From NCBI GenBank assembly GCA_024643655.1, contig JAHEMM010000001.1, forward strand, positions 1-64,000: a stretch of DNA of 64,000 nt, given 5' to 3'. The notes beneath the pieces are model-generated. The model was not told where the DNA came from. It was given only the letters and a program-made list of their open reading frames with translations, and ran no database searches. A program made the translations under genes and the position numbers. How positions within the stretch are numbered: position 1 is the first letter of the stretch; each line of letters begins with the position of its first letter. Below, in pieces: positions 25,124 through 36,700 of the stretch. Source of the stretch: Chitinophagaceae bacterium (GTDB lineage Bacteria > Bacteroidota > Bacteroidia > Chitinophagales > Chitinophagaceae).

Positions 25124-27304
25124 ATGTTGAAATTGATTAAAACGATTTGTTTGCTCATCCTGCCTGTGATGTTGTTTGCTCAGCATCCGCAAACTTTTTT
25201 TACAAAGAAAGAAGCAGCATCGGTAAAGGCTTGTCTTACTAAATATCCACTCCTGACAAAATCTTACAGTGATTTAAAGAATGATGTAGATGTTTGGATT
25301 GGTAAAGATGTAGATGTACCATTCCCTAAAGATCCTGCCGGGGGTTATACGCATGATAAGCATAAAGCAAATTATACATTGATGTTTAACAGTGGTGTAT
25401 TATACAATCTTACAGGAGATGCGAAATATGCAAAGCTTGTAAAAGAGATGATGTTAAAATATGCTGCATTAAATCCAACCTTAAAAAATCATCCAGAAGC
25501 AACTAGTAGTTCTCCGGGCAGAATATTCTGGCAGGCTTTGAATGATGCGAATTGGATGGTCTATGCAGGAATGGCTTATGATCTTGTGTATAATTATTTA
25601 TCAGCAGCAGAAAGGAAAATAATTGAAGATGGTGCGTTTAAACCTGAAGTCGATTTCTTTACAAACGATTTAAAGGATTGGTTTAACCTGATACATAATC
25701 ATGCTGTTTGGGCCACCGCCGGTGTAGGAATGATTGGTATTGCTACGGACAATAAAGATTATATCGATAAGGCATTATATGGAACAGAAAAAGATGGTAA
25801 AAAAGGGTTCATCGCTTTGATGAATAACCTTTTTTCACCAGATGGATATTATACTGAAGGCCCTTATTATACCCGATATGCTATTTTACCATATGCTGTA
25901 TTTGCTAATGCATTAAATAACTGGGAGCCTAAGTTGAAAATTTTTGAACATCGTAATAAAATATTGCAAAAAGCATTACTTACCTGTTTGCAGCAAACAA
26001 ATATTGACGGAGCATTTTTTCCATTCAATGATGCATTGAAAGAGAAAGATTTTACTTCAAATGAATTGGTTACAACAATTAATATATTCTGGACTGCATA
26101 TGGTGCTGATAAAAATTTGTTGACTGTTGCTAAAAAACAAAACCGAGTATTCTTAAATAGTGGAGGTGTTGCAATAGCTGCTGAATTGGCGTCAAATAAA
26201 AATATTTCCGCATATTACCCCTATAAAACATTCGAAAGTACAGATGGCGTAAAAGGAGATGAAGGTGGAATTTCTGTTTTTAGAATTGGTGAAGGCGCCA
26301 ACTTAACAAGTTTGCTTTATAAATATACTGCTCATGGTCTTTCTCATGGCCATTTCGATAAGTTAGGTATCATGTTATATGATAAAGGAAATGAAATACT
26401 GACGAATTATGGCTCTGTTCGTTTTATAGGCGTAGAACAAAAGTATGGCGGACGATATTTGCCAGAAAATAAAACATACGCCGGACAAACCATTGCACAT
26501 AATACAATTGTAATGGATGAAACAAGTCATTTTAATGGTAAAGAAAGTATCGCTGAGAATTTTCATTCTGATAAACTATTCAGTGATTTTAAAAATCCAG
26601 CTGTACAAGTAGTGGCTGCTAAAGAAAATAACGCATATAAGAATACGCATCTGCAGCGTACTTTATATATGTTGCAATTGCCTGGTAATAAACGAATGGT
26701 TGTTGATCTTTTTAATGTTCAGTCTGATAAAGAACATCAGTATGATTTGCCGTTTCAATACAATGGGCATCTTATCAACACAACAGTTAAATACAAAGCA
26801 AATTCAGCAAAACTTGAGACTTTAGGTAAGAAAAATGGGTATCAGTTCTTATGGAAAGAGGCTAGTGGTTTAGCAATTGATACAATTGTTCAACTAACAT
26901 TCCTTAATAAAAATACCTACTACACTATTTCTTCTCTTGTTCAGGATTCGGCACAGTTGTTTTTTACAAGATCTGGGGCTAATGATCCTGATTTTAATTT
27001 AAGGCATGAACCAGCTTTCATTATTCGTAAGAATGGCCAGAACCAGTCCTATATAAATGCAATAGAGATTCATGGAAAGTTTGATCCTGTATACGAATTT
27101 TCTTCAAATGCTTATCCTTCTGTTAAACAAATTAAATCGTTGTGGCAGGATGTAAATTACTCTGTAGCGGAATTTCTTATTGGGGACAAAAAATTGATAG
27201 TAGCACAATCTAATAATAAGTTTGAAAAAGAGCAGAAACATTCTATACTAAACTTTAATTGGACAGGACCCTATATGGTTCTGTATGATGGAAAAAAATT
27301 GTAA
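25124..27304 (+). CDS. Polysaccharide lyase family 17 (oligoalginate lyase, heparinase II/III fold)
   Basis: The protein is about 726 residues from the ATG at 25124 (an ATG at 25112 adds four residues before the signal peptide). An N-terminal alpha/alpha domain (residues about 20-370) contains IHNHAVWATAGVGM with the Asn-His pair (196-197 in the longer numbering). TEGPYYTRYAILPY follows, its Tyr 252/253 56 residues on, matching the Asn201/His202/Tyr258 layout of Alg17c. The C-terminal heparinase II/III beta-sheet domain starts near GLSHGHFDKLG. PL17 enzymes are usually exolytic and release unsaturated monouronates, which feed KdgF encoded directly downstream. Confidence 0.9.
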   Translation: MLKLIKTICLLILPVMLFAQHPQTFFTKKEAASVKACLTKYPLLTKSYSDLKNDVDVWIGKDVDVPFPKDPAGGYTHDKHKANYTLMFNSGVLYNLTGDAKYAKLVKEMMLKYAALNPTLKNHPEATSSSPGRIFWQALNDANWMVYAGMAYDLVYNYLSAAERKIIEDGAFKPEVDFFTNDLKDWFNLIHNHAVWATAGVGMIGIATDNKDYIDKALYGTEKDGKKGFIALMNNLFSPDGYYTEGPYYTRYAILPYAVFANALNNWEPKLKIFEHRNKILQKALLTCLQQTNIDGAFFPFNDALKEKDFTSNELVTTINIFWTAYGADKNLLTVAKKQNRVFLNSGGVAIAAELASNKNISAYYPYKTFESTDGVKGDEGGISVFRIGEGANLTSLLYKYTAHGLSHGHFDKLGIMLYDKGNEILTNYGSVRFIGVEQKYGGRYLPENKTYAGQTIAHNTIVMDETSHFNGKESIAENFHSDKLFSDFKNPAVQVVAAKENNAYKNTHLQRTLYMLQLPGNKRMVVDLFNVQSDKEHQYDLPFQYNGHLINTTVKYKANSAKLETLGKKNGYQFLWKEASGLAIDTIVQLTFLNKNTYYTISSLVQDSAQLFFTRSGANDPDFNLRHEPAFIIRKNGQNQSYINAIEIHGKFDPVYEFSSNAYPSVKQIKSLWQDVNYSVAEFLIGDKKLIVAQSNNKFEKEQKHSILNFNWTGPYMVLYDGKKL

Positions 27305-27322
27305 ACGGAAAAATTTAAAACA

Positions 27323-27676
27323 ATGTCAACAACCGAATCAACAAAAGTATTTATTGAGAATCAAGAAATTTCTTGGGACGATATGGGTAATGGGGTAAGA
27401 AGGAAAATCATGTCTTACGATGATCGTTTAATGTTGGTAAAAGTGGAATTTGAAAAAGGTGGAGTAGGGGCACTTCATAAGCATCATCATACGCAAATTA
27501 CTCATATTGAAAGCGGAGTATTTGAAGTAGAGGTGGCAGGAGAAAAGAAAGTACTTTCTGCAGGTGATGGATTTTATATTCCACCAAATGTAATGCACGG
27601 CGCAGTCTGTCTTGAAGCAGGGGTTTTGATTGATGTATTCAGCCCTATGAGAGAAGATTTTGTTAGCAATAAATAA
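27323..27676 (+). CDS. kdgF: Cupin protein KdgF, unsaturated uronate ring-opening
   Basis: The 117-residue single-cupin protein has a metal site in HKHHHTQ (His52, His54 and Gln58 are candidate ligands) and PPNVMHGAV (His92), followed by the second cupin motif. KdgF proteins convert 4,5-unsaturated monouronates, the products of exolytic lyases, to linear ketouronates (DEH/DKI). The gene lies 18 bp after the PL17 gene and 29 bp before the uronate transporter, consistent with acting on PL17 products. Small cupins can be mis-assigned, but this context is specific. Confidence 0.87.
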   Translation: MSTTESTKVFIENQEISWDDMGNGVRRKIMSYDDRLMLVKVEFEKGGVGALHKHHHTQITHIESGVFEVEVAGEKKVLSAGDGFYIPPNVMHGAVCLEAGVLIDVFSPMREDFVSNK

Positions 27677-27705
27677 ACGGCACTCGATTTTTTTAAAACG
27701 AAAGC

Positions 27706-28998
27706 ATGAAAGTAAAAGGACTAAGGTGGTGGATAATTGGTTTGATTTGTCTGGCGACGATCATCAATTATATTGATCGTACTGCTATCAATATACTTTG
27801 GCCTTACATACATAAGGATTTTGGAATAAGTGAAGCTGATAGTAAAGACGCATTGAAAATCATTACTATCTTTTTTATGATTGCTTATGCTATTGGACAA
27901 ACTGTGATGGGAAAATTGATGGATGCTATCGGCACCCGTTTAGGTTTTGTTGTGTCTATTGTGGGATGGAGTATTTCAATAGCTTTACATGCTGTAGCCA
28001 GAACTATGGCGTCATTCAGTATTTTTCGCTTTTTCCTTGGCGTTAGTGAAGCAGGTAACTGGCCTGGTGCAGCTAAAAGTAATGCAGAGTGGTTTCCGGC
28101 GAAAGAAAGAGCTATTGCACAGGGTATTTTTGGCGCAGGCGCATCTCTTGGTTCAGTAGTGGCTGCACCTTTTATTGCTTATGTATATATTGCTTTTGGC
28201 TGGCAATGGACGTTTGTTGGTATTGGTATGCTTGGTTTACTCTGGATCATCCCTTGGATGTTCATTAATAAAAATACCCCTGATAAACATCCCTGGATAA
28301 CAAAAGAAGAGCAGGATTATATTGCAAGTTCAGCTACCAATAAAGCAACAGCTCCAGTAGCAACAACTGTTTATACCTGGAAGGAGTTATTAAAGTTTAA
28401 AAATACCTGGGGAATTATTTCATCCAGATTTTTCATTGACCCTGTGTGGTGGATGTTTGTAACCTGGCTTCCCTTTTTCTTAAAAGAAAATTTTGGATTT
28501 GATATTAAGCAGGTAGGTGCATTCGCCTGGGTTCCATTTTTATTTGCAGCACTAGGCGGATTATCTGGTGGATTCTTTTCATCATGGCAAATAAAAAAAG
28601 GAAAATCAGCTACTAAAGCTAGAAAAAATGCCATTACAATTGGTAGCATTATTATGTTAATCTCTTTAGTAGTTATTGCTGTTTACTTAAATCAGTTAAA
28701 AGATCAGCCGGGTGTTACAATTGCATTGATTAGTGCAACACTATTTGGGTTTCAATTTCTGATCAACAATCTGCAAACATTACCATCCGATTATTTCCAT
28801 GGAAAGAATGTAGGTGTTGTGGCCGGTATGAGTGGTACATCTGCTGTATTAGGAACTTTAATTGTTACCTGGTTAGTACCAATCTTGACAAAAACAAGTT
28901 ATACTTCATTTTTTATAATGGCTGCACTGGTTGTACCCATTGCATGGATATGTGTAATGTTTATCGTTTCAAAAAATAAAAACAATTCAACTATTTAA
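27706..28998 (+). CDS. MFS transporter, hexuronate (ExuT-like) type
   Basis: The 430-residue carrier has twelve predicted membrane helices. The first helix ends in IINYIDRTAINILWPYI, the signature region of the anion:cation symporter/ExuT group. FFLGVSEAGNWPGAAKSNAEWFP, spanning helices 4-5, is typical of hexuronate and glucarate carriers. It probably brings unsaturated monouronates or DEH across the inner membrane. It sits between kdgF and the T9SS adhesin gene in the same transcription unit. Confidence 0.9.
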   Translation: MKVKGLRWWIIGLICLATIINYIDRTAINILWPYIHKDFGISEADSKDALKIITIFFMIAYAIGQTVMGKLMDAIGTRLGFVVSIVGWSISIALHAVARTMASFSIFRFFLGVSEAGNWPGAAKSNAEWFPAKERAIAQGIFGAGASLGSVVAAPFIAYVYIAFGWQWTFVGIGMLGLLWIIPWMFINKNTPDKHPWITKEEQDYIASSATNKATAPVATTVYTWKELLKFKNTWGIISSRFFIDPVWWMFVTWLPFFLKENFGFDIKQVGAFAWVPFLFAALGGLSGGFFSSWQIKKGKSATKARKNAITIGSIIMLISLVVIAVYLNQLKDQPGVTIALISATLFGFQFLINNLQTLPSDYFHGKNVGVVAGMSGTSAVLGTLIVTWLVPILTKTSYTSFFIMAALVVPIAWICVMFIVSKNKNNSTI

Positions 28999-29030
28999 TC
29001 GATTTTAATAATTACTGTAAAAACTGTTTT

Positions 29031-32000
29031 ATGAAAAAATTTCTATTAACAATGTTGCTGATGATGACGATAGGTTTTATCTATGGTCAGGATACTTATT
29101 ATTGGGTGGGCGGAATTGTTGCCACACCTGGATCTAGTACAGGAAGACTTAATGATGTTAATAACTGGAATAGGACTCGAGGTGGTGCGATTGGGGCAGA
29201 CCCCAGAACTTCAAATACCGCTGCAGATATACTTGTATTTGATGGTGTAGATCTGGGTGGTGCAGCAACTGGCGTCGCACAAACCTATTGTTCTTCAAGT
29301 TTTGCATTTGCGCAAATGAAATTTGTCAACGGAGCAGATATTTCTATGTATCGTGACAATGGAGGTGGAGGCACATCTACTTTAACTGTTAGTGGAAGTT
29401 CCGGAGAAGATATTGTAATAGAAGCAGGATGTGCTTTGAGAATTATTGCTCCTACCGGAAATTCTGGAAGTATGCGTTTTCAACTGAATACAACAGTTGA
29501 TGCTTGTAGAGTTAGTGGAACATTGTCAATGATTACCAATCAACAGATGAGTTTTCGTAATGGAACTTCAGGAGCTACCGGTATGTTTCGTTTTAAAAGT
29601 GGGTCAAATTGTATTACAAATATTCTGGCAAGTAGCAGTTCATATGGTTTTGGAAGTTCTTCTCAATCATCAAATGGCTGGGTTGTTTTCGAATCCGGAT
29701 CTAACTTAACTTATCAGGGTGGTGATAGCCCTGAGGGCAGTGGAACTGATTTTTCTGCAATTGTAATGGAGCCAGGAAGTATTTGGCATCATCGGGCTAA
29801 TAATAGTACGGAAAGAGGCAACTTCTTTAATAGCCAAAGTTATGGCGATATTATTGTTGAAAATAATGCAACACTTACTGCCAACGGACCCATATATAGA
29901 ATTGTAAATTTAACAGTGAATACGGGATGTACTTTTACAACCCATACTTCAGGTCAAACCGCAGTAGTAGGAAATTTAACGGTAAATGGTACGATGAATG
30001 CAGATGTCGCAAGTACAAATGAAGTTGTTTTAGGTGGAAATGGAGCGCAGTCAATTTCAGGATCTGGTTCTATTAATATTCCGGGACTAATTGTTGGCAA
30101 TTATTCAACTACCACACTTAATAAAAATATTACAGTATTTGGAGGAACCACAGTTTTTGGAAAATTAAATTTTATTACGAATCAACTACTTGGGGCTGTT
30201 GATTTTGATGCAAAAGGTATTACTGTACCTGCAGCAGGAACAGGAAATACAACAAACGGTTCTAATGTTATTACTGTACTTACAGGAATAGCAACAAGTG
30301 CAAAAGGACAAATAATTACTGGCCCCGGTATTCCTGCTAATACAACTGTTGTGGGGGTATCTATTGCAGATGACAGGTTAATCATTTCTAACCCAGCTAC
30401 TGCTTCTGCTACAGGTGTAGCAGTATCAATTTCATCTACAGGAGCAACTTTAGAGTCAGCAAATTCAAATGGATATAACCCTGCTAACGGTTCAATCGTT
30501 GCTTCAGGTAATATGACTTTTCAAAATGATATTAATTATATAATAAATGGTGCAACTACATGGCCATTTGGCGTTACAACAGGGTCAACAGGTAACATGA
30601 TTTTTACAGGAAGTGTTGATGTGAACGCAAATATTACGGTTAATAAAGGTGTTTCAATTAAGAATAATTTATTGATTAATGGAAAAATGACCTTGCGCCC
30701 TGCAGATACCTTACACATATTAACAGGGGCTGGTATAACAGGAACTTTCGGCGCTACTAAATATATAGCAACAGATTATGTAACCGCTTCTGGTTTACAA
30801 AGTATAGTACGGTATGATGGAATTTCCACAATGAAAACGATTCCTATCGGCACAGTGAATTTTTATTTGCCCATTGTTATTACTCCAACATCAACTTCAA
30901 ACTTTGCTGTAGCAACTTTTCAAGGTATAACAACGAATGGTTTGTTAAACGGTACACCTTTTACTGCTACACAAAGGTTAAGAGTAGTAAATGCAGTATG
31001 GAATGTTAATCGTTTATCAGGTTCAGGTAATGCTGATTTGCAATTATCCTGGGATCAATCGTTAGAAGGAACAACATTTACTACTCTGCCTAGTTCTGAT
31101 ATTGGACTAATTCGTAATATTGGAAGCGGACCTACAGGTTGGGCGCCTCCGGTAGGATCAGGTAACAATACAACGAATATTGTAATGGGTACAGCTTCTG
31201 CATTTGGCTCTTTCGGTGCCGGTGCAATTCCACAAGTAAATGCATTTATTTTTAATGCATTACCAATAAAAACTTATGGCAATCCTGACTTTAATGGTGG
31301 TGCAACGAGTTTAAATACAACCAATCCGATTGTTTATTCAAGTAGTGATCCTACAATAGCTTCTATTATTGGTAGTAATATTCATATTGTAAAAGCTGGT
31401 ACCGTTAACATTACGGCCTCTCAACTGGGGGATGGTGTATTCCCTGATACCATGGCAACAAAACAATTAATTATTAATAAAGCGGCATTAACGATTACAG
31501 CAGACAATAAAACTAAATTTGAACAAACGGCCAATCCTGTATTAACGATAACATACACAGGTTTTGTATTAAGTGAAACAGCTTCGGTATTAAGTGCCCA
31601 GCCAACAATAACTACTACAGCTGTCTTTGGTTCTGCACCTGGAATGTATCCGATAACCGTTAGTGGCGCAACTGCTGCCAACTATTCAATTACACATGTA
31701 AATGGTACTATGACAGTAGTTCCAAAAACAAATCAAACCATAACGTTTAATCAGCCTGCAACAAAAACATATGGTAATGCACCATTTGCAACAGGAGCAA
31801 CCAGCACTAACAACACAATTCCAATTACATATACTTCCAGTAACCCTGGTGTAGCAACTGTAACGGGTAATACCATTACAATTACTGGTGCAGGTACAAC
31901 TACGATTACAGCGATGCAAGCTGGAAGTGATGGATTTTTCCCTGCACCAAACGTAGCCAGAACATTAACAGTAAATAAAGCCAACCTTGCTATTAAAGCA

Positions 32001-32489
32001 GTTGATGCTACAAAAACTACCGGACAAGTTAATCCAACTTTCAGTGTAACATATACCGGTTTTGTATTAGGAGAAACGGCGGCTAATTTAACTACGCAAC
32101 CTGTAGTTAATACAACTGCGACAACAAATTCTTCGCCTGGTTACTATGATTTAGTTCCAGCAGGAGCAGTTACTTCGAATTATAATGTTACATATACAAA
32201 AGGCAGACTGACAATTTTACCACTTACTGGAACCACAGAGCAATATTTATTAGCCTATAGAAATAGTAATGGTAATATAGCTGTGAGGATTTACTCTCCT
32301 GAACCTTACTTAGCGGATGTATTAGTTTATAGTATGAATGGAACCTTTATCGCCAGAAAAAACATTCTGATTAATAACGGATTTGCATATACTGAAATTC
32401 AGGCACAAAATCTTGCTTCAGGTATGTATGTTATTACTGTAAAGGGCAATGGTGTTAATTTGAAAAAAACAATTGCCTTTATAAAATAA
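29031..32489 (+). CDS. Large secreted T9SS cargo with MBG-like repeats in the uronate locus
   Basis: The 1152-residue protein has a signal peptide (to about residue 20) and a long Gly/Ser/Thr/Asn-rich N-terminal region. That region starts YYWVGGIVATPGSS and is probably a beta-helix or beta-sandwich (residues about 20-720). Two tandem ~175-residue MBG-type units follow, sharing KTYGN, YTGFVLxET and NYxxTxxxGxxT motifs (about 740-905 and 905-1080). The last ~75 residues, with SMNGTFIARKNILINN and ASGMYVITVKGNGVNLKKTI, form a T9SS type A sorting domain. It should be exported and anchored at the surface. No catalytic motif is seen. A polysaccharide-binding or adhesin role is inference from location. 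Confidence 0.8.
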   Translation: MKKFLLTMLLMMTIGFIYGQDTYYWVGGIVATPGSSTGRLNDVNNWNRTRGGAIGADPRTSNTAADILVFDGVDLGGAATGVAQTYCSSSFAFAQMKFVNGADISMYRDNGGGGTSTLTVSGSSGEDIVIEAGCALRIIAPTGNSGSMRFQLNTTVDACRVSGTLSMITNQQMSFRNGTSGATGMFRFKSGSNCITNILASSSSYGFGSSSQSSNGWVVFESGSNLTYQGGDSPEGSGTDFSAIVMEPGSIWHHRANNSTERGNFFNSQSYGDIIVENNATLTANGPIYRIVNLTVNTGCTFTTHTSGQTAVVGNLTVNGTMNADVASTNEVVLGGNGAQSISGSGSINIPGLIVGNYSTTTLNKNITVFGGTTVFGKLNFITNQLLGAVDFDAKGITVPAAGTGNTTNGSNVITVLTGIATSAKGQIITGPGIPANTTVVGVSIADDRLIISNPATASATGVAVSISSTGATLESANSNGYNPANGSIVASGNMTFQNDINYIINGATTWPFGVTTGSTGNMIFTGSVDVNANITVNKGVSIKNNLLINGKMTLRPADTLHILTGAGITGTFGATKYIATDYVTASGLQSIVRYDGISTMKTIPIGTVNFYLPIVITPTSTSNFAVATFQGITTNGLLNGTPFTATQRLRVVNAVWNVNRLSGSGNADLQLSWDQSLEGTTFTTLPSSDIGLIRNIGSGPTGWAPPVGSGNNTTNIVMGTASAFGSFGAGAIPQVNAFIFNALPIKTYGNPDFNGGATSLNTTNPIVYSSSDPTIASIIGSNIHIVKAGTVNITASQLGDGVFPDTMATKQLIINKAALTITADNKTKFEQTANPVLTITYTGFVLSETASVLSAQPTITTTAVFGSAPGMYPITVSGATAANYSITHVNGTMTVVPKTNQTITFNQPATKTYGNAPFATGATSTNNTIPITYTSSNPGVATVTGNTITITGAGTTTITAMQAGSDGFFPAPNVARTLTVNKANLAIKAVDATKTTGQVNPTFSVTYTGFVLGETAANLTTQPVVNTTATTNSSPGYYDLVPAGAVTSNYNVTYTKGRLTILPLTGTTEQYLLAYRNSNGNIAVRIYSPEPYLADVLVYSMNGTFIARKNILINNGFAYTEIQAQNLASGMYVITVKGNGVNLKKTIAFIK

Positions 32490-32501
32490 TGAAATAATAA
32501 A

Positions 32502-33707
32502 ATGAAAAAAAGAGTAATAATATTTCTTTCCATTGGTCTAATCTGTGTTAATGCCCCTGAGGTATTAGCACAGAAAAAGCCGGATGTTATTGCCATAAGT
32601 GCAACAGCGCTGGATAGAAATAAAACCCGAATTAATAATAAGGATCCAGAGGTGATGAATGCTTACAAGCAATTAATAAAGGATGCAGATAAAAAAGCAT
32701 TGCCGTTCGGTCCTGTCAGTGTAATGGAGAAAACTGGTTTGCCTCCAAGTGGCGACAAACATGATTATATGAGCCTTGCACCTTATCACTGGCCCGATCC
32801 TTCAAAACCTGATGGACTTCCATACATTAGAAAAGACGGACAAACTAACCCAGAAGTAAAGGAATATCCTGATAAGGATAATATGCCTAAACTATGTGAA
32901 TATGTTTACATGCTAGGCTTGGCATATTATTTTTCAGAAGAGAATCAATATGCAGAACATGCAGCAAAATTGGTAAGGGTTTGGTTTTTGGATACGGCTA
33001 CCCGCATGAATCCAAATCTGAATTTTGGTCAGGCAATTAAAGGTATAAATGAAGGCAGAGGTGCAGGATTAATCGACACCCGCCATTGGGTTAAACTAAT
33101 TGACGGCATATCACTTATTAAAGATTCAAAATACTGGAAGAAAGAAGATCAGAAAGGAATAAAAAAATGGTTTGCTGATTTTCTTCATTGGATGCAGACC
33201 AGTAAAATTGGAACAGATGAGTTGAAGGCAAAAAATAACCATGGAGCCTGGTATGATGCACAGCGTTTATCAATTGCGTTGTTTATCGATAGCACTGATC
33301 TGGCGAAAAAAATTGTACTGAATGCCGCAAACAGACTTGACTACCAGGTAGATGAAAAAGGATTTTTTCCGGCAGAAATGGAAAGAACCATCTCTTTACA
33401 TTATACCTGTTTTGTTATGGATGCATTTTTTTTAATAAGTAATATGGCTGAAAAAGTAAAGGTTGATTTTTGGAACATGACAACTCCATCTGGGAAGTCT
33501 TTGAAAAAATGTTTTGAAGTATTAAAACCATATTTAATAAAAGAAAAGGAATGGAAAGGAGAGCAAATAAAAGAATTTGATTTTGAAGAAGGCTATGATA
33601 TTTTAATGAATGCGGCCAATCAATTGAAATGTAACAATTGTATACAGGCAGTAAAAAATCTGGCTGATGAAAAAGCACCAAGATTAAGAGTAAATCTATT
33701 ATATTAA
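32502..33707 (+). CDS. Alginate lyase family protein, PL38-like
   Basis: The 401-residue secreted protein (signal peptide ending near VLAQ, residue 24) has the alpha-helical toroid of the alginate_lyase Pfam family. YMSLAPYHWPDPSKPDG (residues 89-105) and the substrate-site NNHGAWYDAQ (245-254) are seen, followed by ERTISLHYTCF with His300 and Tyr301 as likely catalytic Tyr region. This pattern matches PL38, whose members act on alginate or glucuronan. It follows the adhesin gene by 12 bp and precedes susC, giving the locus a third lyase fold. The exact polymer cannot be told from sequence. Confidence 0.85.
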   Translation: MKKRVIIFLSIGLICVNAPEVLAQKKPDVIAISATALDRNKTRINNKDPEVMNAYKQLIKDADKKALPFGPVSVMEKTGLPPSGDKHDYMSLAPYHWPDPSKPDGLPYIRKDGQTNPEVKEYPDKDNMPKLCEYVYMLGLAYYFSEENQYAEHAAKLVRVWFLDTATRMNPNLNFGQAIKGINEGRGAGLIDTRHWVKLIDGISLIKDSKYWKKEDQKGIKKWFADFLHWMQTSKIGTDELKAKNNHGAWYDAQRLSIALFIDSTDLAKKIVLNAANRLDYQVDEKGFFPAEMERTISLHYTCFVMDAFFLISNMAEKVKVDFWNMTTPSGKSLKKCFEVLKPYLIKEKEWKGEQIKEFDFEEGYDILMNAANQLKCNNCIQAVKNLADEKAPRLRVNLLY

Positions 33708-33735
33708 AATTTTAATAAAAAATAAAACTGCGATT

Positions 33736-36700
33736 ATGAAAAAACTTCAATGCTTGCTAATGTTACTGCTACTGGCAGGTAGTGCTGTATTGGCACAAAA
33801 GAAAACGATTACCGGTAAGGTAACTAGTGAAAACGGGAATAGTCCGCTTTTAGGAGTTAATATCCTTGCTGAAAATCAAAAAGGTGGAGTATCAACTAAA
33901 CAGGATGGAACTTATTCCATAACAGTTGATAGTAAAACTACAACCTTGATCTTTTCTTATGTTGGTTTTGCCCCTCAAACTGTACTAATAGGTGATAAAA
34001 CAATTATTGACGTTGTATTAGCACCCGCAACTACTACAGAAGCAGAAGTGGTAGTTATTGGATATGGTACACAAAAAAAATCAAGTGTAACCGGAGCAGT
34101 CGCTAAATACACTAATGATAGATTGGAGGAAACGCCGAATTCGAGACTAGATCAGGCCTTGCAAGGTAAAATAGCAGGTGTTCAAGTGCAAAATATTTCT
34201 TCTGAAGCTGGCGCTGATCCTAAAGTACAGGTAAGGGGAATATCCTCTGTATCTGCCGGTGCTCAACCACTAGTTGTTGTGGATGGCCATCCTTTATATG
34301 AAGGACTATCATTTGTAAATATGGCCGATGTACAATCGGTTGAAGTATTAAAAGATGCTGCTTCTGCAGCTATTTATGGATCAAGAGGTGCTAATGGTGT
34401 AATAATTGTTACCACAAAAAGTGGTAAAGCCAATAAAACGAAATATGGTGTCAAGTTTTCAACTGGTTTTAAAGAAGCGTATGAATTATATCCGATAATG
34501 ACAACAACAGAATACACTAATTTGCTTTTTTATGAAGCAAGTTTACGATTAAAGGATCCTAGTATAACAACACAGCCAGCTATACTTAATACGAATGAAC
34601 GGGCGGCATATGTTTTTGAGCAAGATTACAGAGGTGGGCAAGGAACTAATTGGCAGAGAGAAGCCATCAGAAATGCCAATGTAAAGAACCTCCAAATGAA
34701 TGTATCGGGTGGTAACAGCGGTGTAAAATATTACATTTCCGGGGGATATCAGAACGATCAGGGCATGATGTATCATAGTGAATACGAACGATTCACTATT
34801 AAAGCAAAAGTAGATGCGCAATTAAGTAAGAAAGTAAAGCTTTCTTTCAACTTTAACCCTTCATATATTAAGAGAGAAAGACCATCTACCAGTTATACTG
34901 ACTTTTTCAGATTGCAATCTACATATCCGGTATATGTTGATGCGTCACTTATTGATTTTGTTAGGCAAAACTCAAATTTTGCAAATGTTCAGGTGGGAGA
35001 TTTCTTTCAGGCAGCAATGTTTAATGGAAGGGTATATTCTGGTCTGATGCCAGATGGTAGTCTATGGACAACTACGTCATCAAGTAACCCTTTTGCAACT
35101 TCTAATCAGTCGCCAAAATCCGTATTGGATACCAGAAAAATAACAACAAATGATTATAGGGCTTTAACTTCAGGTGACTTATCAGTGAATATTCTTCCAG
35201 GCCTTGACTTTAAAACAATGGGAAGTGCTTTTGTACGCTATTCATCGGGGCTAGATTTTGCAAAATCAAATTCGAACAGAGCTGGGGATGTTAGTCAAGG
35301 TGTTTACACAAGCACTTTGTTTGTTGACTTATTGTCTGAGAACACTTTATCATATAATAAAAGAATAAAAGATCATTCAATTGATTTCTTGGCTGGTTTT
35401 ACTGTTCAAAAAACAAGGATTAAAAATGAGCAAACTACAGGTACAAATTTTGCCAGTGATAATGTAACTACTTTGAATACTGGAACAGTAGTTTTAGATC
35501 CACTTCAAACATTCAACAATACATTAAGTAGGGGGTTGCTTTCTGGTTTGGGTCGAGTTTTGTATAGTTATAAAGACAAATACCTGTTAAATGCAACATT
35601 CAGGGCAGATGGTAGTTCTTATTTTGGCCCCGAAAAAAAATGGGGATATTTTCCTTCTGTTTCTTTAGGCTGGGTAGCTAGCAAAGAAAAATTTATGGAT
35701 AATGTGAGTTGGGTAAGCAATTTAAAATTAAGAGGTAGTTATGGTGCCACAGGTAATAATAATATTCAAGATTATTTATTTGTAGATTTATTATATGCTT
35801 CAAATTATCCTTTTGGTGGATCTGTTTCAAACGGGCAAGCGATTTCAAGGAGTATATTATCCAATCCAGATATAACGTGGGAATTAACTAATCAGTTTAA
35901 TGGTGGTATTGATGTTGCATTATTTAAAAACGCAGTTTCATTATCATTAGATGTTTACAGTTCAAAAACTGATAAATTATTACTACAACAAGCTACACTT
36001 GGATTTACAGGAGTACCAAGCTTTATTAATAATATCGGAAAAGTTCAAAATAAAGGAATAGAGTTTGAGATAACATCTAATAATATTAGAAGAAAGGATT
36101 TCAGATGGTCAACCACAGCGAATATTTCACGAACAAGAAATGAAATATTACAACTTGGGGATGAGGCCTTTTTACAAAACCTTGGTGAGAGAAATGAAGT
36201 TTATCAAAATAAAGTTGGGGCCCCATTAATTCAGTTTTTTGGATATAAAACAGATGGTGTATGGGTTTCGCAGGATCAGATCACAGCTTCTGGTCTTACA
36301 TCGAGCATTGCAAATATATTAGTGCCAGGCGGATTGAAAATTGTAGATATAGATGGCAACAATCGAATAGATGCAAATGACCGTACGGTTATTGGTAATC
36401 CATATCCGGATTTTATCTGGGGAATCACCAATAATTTCACCTATAAAGATTTTGATTTTAGTTTCTTTTTTCAAGGTGTACAAGGTGGCAGTGTAATTGG
36501 TGGGGATGCAAATTATAATGAAACAAAACGTTACAATAAAAATTACAATTCAAACAGATGGGTGAGTCCGGCATTTCCTGGTGATGGAAAAACGCCATAT
36601 TCTACTTTAGGATTAAACTGGATGCTGACAGACTATGTGGTTGAAGATGCATCATTTTATGCCTTAAGAGAAGTTTTAGTTGGATATACTCTTCCGGAAA

